Part shown: positions 16,231 through 18,157 of the stretch, piece after piece
Layout: every line of letters starts with the position of its first letter
Numbering within the stretch: position 1 is the first letter of the stretch
Assembly: GCA_037443785.1 (NCBI GenBank)
Contig: JBBINR010000051.1
Coordinates: 1 to 18,157 of the forward strand
DNA: 18,157 bases
From: JAQUOA01 sp037443785
GTDB lineage: Bacteria > Bacteroidota > Ignavibacteria > UBA10030 > UBA8401
Direction of reading: 5' to 3'
Made by a program: the position numbers and the translations under genes
Notes under the pieces: model-generated
Seen by the model: the letters and a program-made list of their open reading frames with translations, nothing else
Database searches by the model: none
Told to the model about the DNA's origin: nothing

Positions 16231-16722
16231 CTAATTACTTGTTGATTCTCCCCACTCGACAACGTCAAGTTTCACTTTTGCCGTTCCCGTAGCAATCATA
16301 TCCAATGCTTCGGCAGCGCCGTACGAAAGATCCATAATTCGTTCAAGTTTAAACGGTCCGCGGTCATTTACTCGAACGATAACGCTTTTCCCATTCTCCA
16401 GATTTGTTACTTTTACCTTCGTTCCAAAAGGAAAAGAACGATGTGCTGCAGTAAACTTGTGCATATCAAATGTTTCACCGTTTGCAGTTTTTTTTCCGTG
16501 AAAATCCGTTGCATAATATGAGGCTATTCCTTCGTAGGATTGTTTTGCATTCGGCGGCGGCTGAATATCTTTCGTTGAAGAAATTGATGGTTCATCTGTT
16601 CGACTCTTCGTGAATCGCGGAGTGCTTGCGCATCCTAAAAGAAAAAATCCAAAAAACACGCAGAGGACAACTGCAAAATTTTCAAAATTTAACTGATGAG
16701 TGCTCACGTTACAGATACTCAT
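16231..16722 (-). CDS. rlpA: RlpA-like septal ring lytic transglycosylase lipoprotein
   Basis: A 163-residue predicted lipoprotein. A hydrophobic segment at 15-30 ends in the lipobox FLLGC, with Cys31 as the lipidation site. After a low-complexity linker, residues 63-155 form the double-psi beta-barrel domain of RlpA: YEGIASYYATDFHGKKTANGE, FGTKVKVTNLENG, VRVNDRGPF and RIMDLSYGAAEAL. These include the aspartate and Tyr/Gly residues typical of the active family. RlpA cuts naked glycan strands of peptidoglycan, mostly in the envelope at the septum. No SPOR domain is present, so septal targeting by denuded glycans is not expected. The ATG at 16720-16722 lies inside the 3' end of manC, a 14-base overlap, which supports cotranscription. 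The assignment is secure at family level. Confidence 0.93.
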   Translation of the reverse strand: MSICNVSTHQLNFENFAVVLCVFFGFFLLGCASTPRFTKSRTDEPSISSTKDIQPPPNAKQSYEGIASYYATDFHGKKTANGETFDMHKFTAAHRSFPFGTKVKVTNLENGKSVIVRVNDRGPFKLERIMDLSYGAAEALDMIATGTAKVKLDVVEWGESTSN

Positions 16723-17806
16723 TCATTTGTTTTAACTTCAAATGATCGACAACCTGTTTAACATTCTGAGATTCACCTTTTTTGCAAATCAAAATTGCAT
16801 CGGGTGTATTGATAACAATTAAATCTTCGATTCCGACCGTTGCAATAATCTTATCGGTTGAATAAACGTAGGAATTTTTTGAATTGACTGTAACGACATT
16901 TCCCTGAATGCAGTTCCCGTCATTATCTTTTCCGGAAATTCTATTCACTTCATCCCACGATCCGAGATCGTTCCAGCCAAAATCGCCTTTCACAACATAC
17001 ACACGCGCTGCTTTTTCCATGACTCCATAATCAATTGAAATTCCCCGAATCTGTCCGTACGCAGTCTCTAAATTCTGATCGAACAATGATGTTCCAATCG
17101 AAGGTTGAAGATTGAATAACTGCGCAGAGAGTTCGGGAATATTTTTTTCGATCTCGGCAAGAATAACATCAACTCTCCAGATAAACATTCCGCTGTTCCA
17201 ATAAAAATCGCCGCTCTCTAAAAACTTTTGTGCGGTCGCGAAATTTGGTTTTTCAGCAAATGTTTTCACCTCAAAAACACCATCAATATTGACCGGCTGG
17301 GCTTCTTCCGACTTATCTTTTACTTGAATATAGCCATAGCCTGTTTCCGGATGGGTTGGCTGAATCCCAATCGTCACTAGTCCGGAGGTAATCTGAGCAA
17401 CCTGGGAAGAGACAGTCAACACGCGAATAAATTCTTGTTCGTTTCCGATAATATGATCTGCCGGAAGAACAATCATGATTCCCTTGGGATCCAACCGATG
17501 AATGAATAATCCTGCAAGACCGATGCACGGCGCCGTATTTCTCCCGACAGGTTCGACAATGATATTTTCTACCGGCACATCGGGTAATTGTTTGATGATC
17601 GCATTCTTTTGAAGCTTATTCGTAACGACAAAAATATTTTTCGTTTCAACGAATCCTTTTAATCGGCGAACGGTATTTTGGATCATTGTCCCTTCACCGA
17701 CAATCTCTAATAATTGCTTGGGGGACTTTTCTCTGCTCCGAGGCCAGAATCTTGAACCAACCCCTCCAGCCATGATGACCGCGTACACAGGTAGCGTTGT
17801 TTCCAT
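16709..17806 (-). CDS. manC: Mannose-1-phosphate guanylyltransferase
   Basis: A 365-residue cytoplasmic nucleotidyltransferase that makes GDP-mannose from GTP and mannose 1-phosphate, a precursor for surface polysaccharides and for GDP-fucose or GDP-rhamnose. The N-terminal signature MAGGVGSRFWPRSREKSPKQ (12-31) binds the nucleotide and metal. LPADHII, TFAEKPNFATA, YWNSGMFIWRVD and GDFGWNDLGSWDEV follow in the usual order. The length fits the short single-domain form with no C-terminal phosphomannose isomerase domain. The ATG at 17804-17806 lies 3 bp after the stop of the preceding gene, and its 3' end overlaps rlpA. This suggests a small envelope or sugar operon with the RpiB homologue at its end. 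No other polysaccharide genes are in view. Confidence 0.96.
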   Translation of the reverse strand: METTLPVYAVIMAGGVGSRFWPRSREKSPKQLLEIVGEGTMIQNTVRRLKGFVETKNIFVVTNKLQKNAIIKQLPDVPVENIIVEPVGRNTAPCIGLAGLFIHRLDPKGIMIVLPADHIIGNEQEFIRVLTVSSQVAQITSGLVTIGIQPTHPETGYGYIQVKDKSEEAQPVNIDGVFEVKTFAEKPNFATAQKFLESGDFYWNSGMFIWRVDVILAEIEKNIPELSAQLFNLQPSIGTSLFDQNLETAYGQIRGISIDYGVMEKAARVYVVKGDFGWNDLGSWDEVNRISGKDNDGNCIQGNVVTVNSKNSYVYSTDKIIATVGIEDLIVINTPDAILICKKGESQNVKQVVDHLKLKQMNEYL

Positions 17807-17809
17807 AAA

Positions 17810-18157
17810 TTATCTCTTCGAAAAAAGTTTTTTGGGATCGCCAATAAATGCGGTGAGCGATTTCAACACGTTGACCCCGTTGGAAGTTTCATTTAAGGCA
17901 ATTGTCAACCGATCACCGACATCGGTCATAATACCGACGAAAATGTCGGATCGAATCTTGCCTTCTTTATCAGCAAAATTGATCAGCGCAAAAAGCGTTT
18001 TAAAAAAATCTTGAACAACAACATTATCCGTTTTATTGGCAGTTTCAATCGCTGCTTTCGCTGCTACACGCAAGACTGCCATCGCGACGGGGCGTTCATT
18101 CGGACTTTTTAGCGGAAATTCGCTCGCGTTCTTTGCAATATTCCATGTCGAGTCTAA
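17810..18157 (-). CDS. Protein of unknown function, partial (start outside window)
   Basis: The reading frame is open from the window edge to a TAA at 17810-17812, giving at least 115 residues. I do not recognise a family. The visible part begins LDSTWNIAKNASEFPLKSPN. It has an alanine-rich helical stretch (AVLRVAAKAAIETANKT), then a probable helix-rich domain (FFKTLFALINFADKEGK, then MTDVGDRLTIALNETSNGVNVL) and a basic end (PKKLFSKR). No signal peptide or membrane segment is visible in this portion. An internal ATG at 18080-18082 exists, but codons upstream of it remain open and read like protein, so it is probably not the start. The stop is 3 bp from the manC start, so it is likely in the same operon. 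Confidence 0.75.
   Translation of the reverse strand, partial: LDSTWNIAKNASEFPLKSPNERPVAMAVLRVAAKAAIETANKTDNVVVQDFFKTLFALINFADKEGKIRSDIFVGIMTDVGDRLTIALNETSNGVNVLKSLTAFIGDPKKLFSKR

Noticed and set aside
1..18157. tRNA or rRNA genes, CRISPR arrays, insertion sequences, attachment sites
   Set aside because: No cloverleaf-like or repeat-spacer structure, transposase or integrase motif was seen; coding density is high and no gene-free stretch exceeds about 100 bases.

Overview
The window looks like an AT-rich chromosome segment from a bacterium of the Bacteroidota/Chlorobiota (FCB) group, possibly an Ignavibacteria-like lineage. The basis is a PorD (DUF4835) gene, a PorV/PorQ-like outer-membrane protein, an outer-membrane protein with a helix-hairpin-helix N-terminus, the MnmA subtype, poor Shine-Dalgarno sequences, and a promoter whose -10 region also fits the Bacteroidota TAnnTTTG pattern. 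The exact taxon cannot be fixed from sequence reading alone. Every gene except porD lies on the minus strand, so the transcription order there runs from high to low coordinates.

Right part (15.5-18.2 kb, minus): a gene of unknown function open at the window edge, a mannose-1-phosphate guanylyltransferase (manC), an RlpA-type lipoprotein and an unusual RpiB homologue. They are tightly packed and probably form one operon. RpiB converges on porD across a pair of hairpins at 15457-15531.

Middle (10.6-15.4 kb): porD (plus) diverges, with only 20 bp between, from a PorV/PorQ-like gene that carries a frameshift in a T7 run. That gene overlaps by ATGA a gene for an exported HhH/beta-rich protein, and mnmA (tRNA 2-thiouridylase) follows.

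Left part (1-10.5 kb, minus): a seven-gene block starts at a good promoter (10531-10559). Its order is HyfB-like, HyfC-like, HyfE-like, HyfF-like, HyfG-like (NuoCD type), a SulP-STAS-EIIA transporter, and a fused 2x[4Fe-4S] ferredoxin/NuoB-like small subunit. A biotin-dependent acyl-CoA carboxylase carboxyltransferase gene follows and runs off the left edge. The complex has the architecture of a group 4 membrane-bound [NiFe] hydrogenase (hydrogenase-4/formate hydrogenlyase). However, the large subunit has lost all four [NiFe]-ligating cysteines and ends exactly where a mature hydrogenase large subunit would end after maturation. This places it with the Ehr (energy-converting hydrogenase-related) complexes, whose reaction is not established. 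The Fe-S chain and the proton-channel Glu/Lys residues are kept, so it is probably still a redox-driven ion pump.

The most interesting point is the SulP anion transporter sitting between the large and small subunit genes and carrying a PTS EIIA(Ntr/Fru)-type domain with its phospho-histidine. A bicarbonate-using carboxylase gene follows directly. I infer, without proof, a system in which a redox-driven membrane complex is tied to anion (perhaps bicarbonate) uptake under phosphotransfer control.
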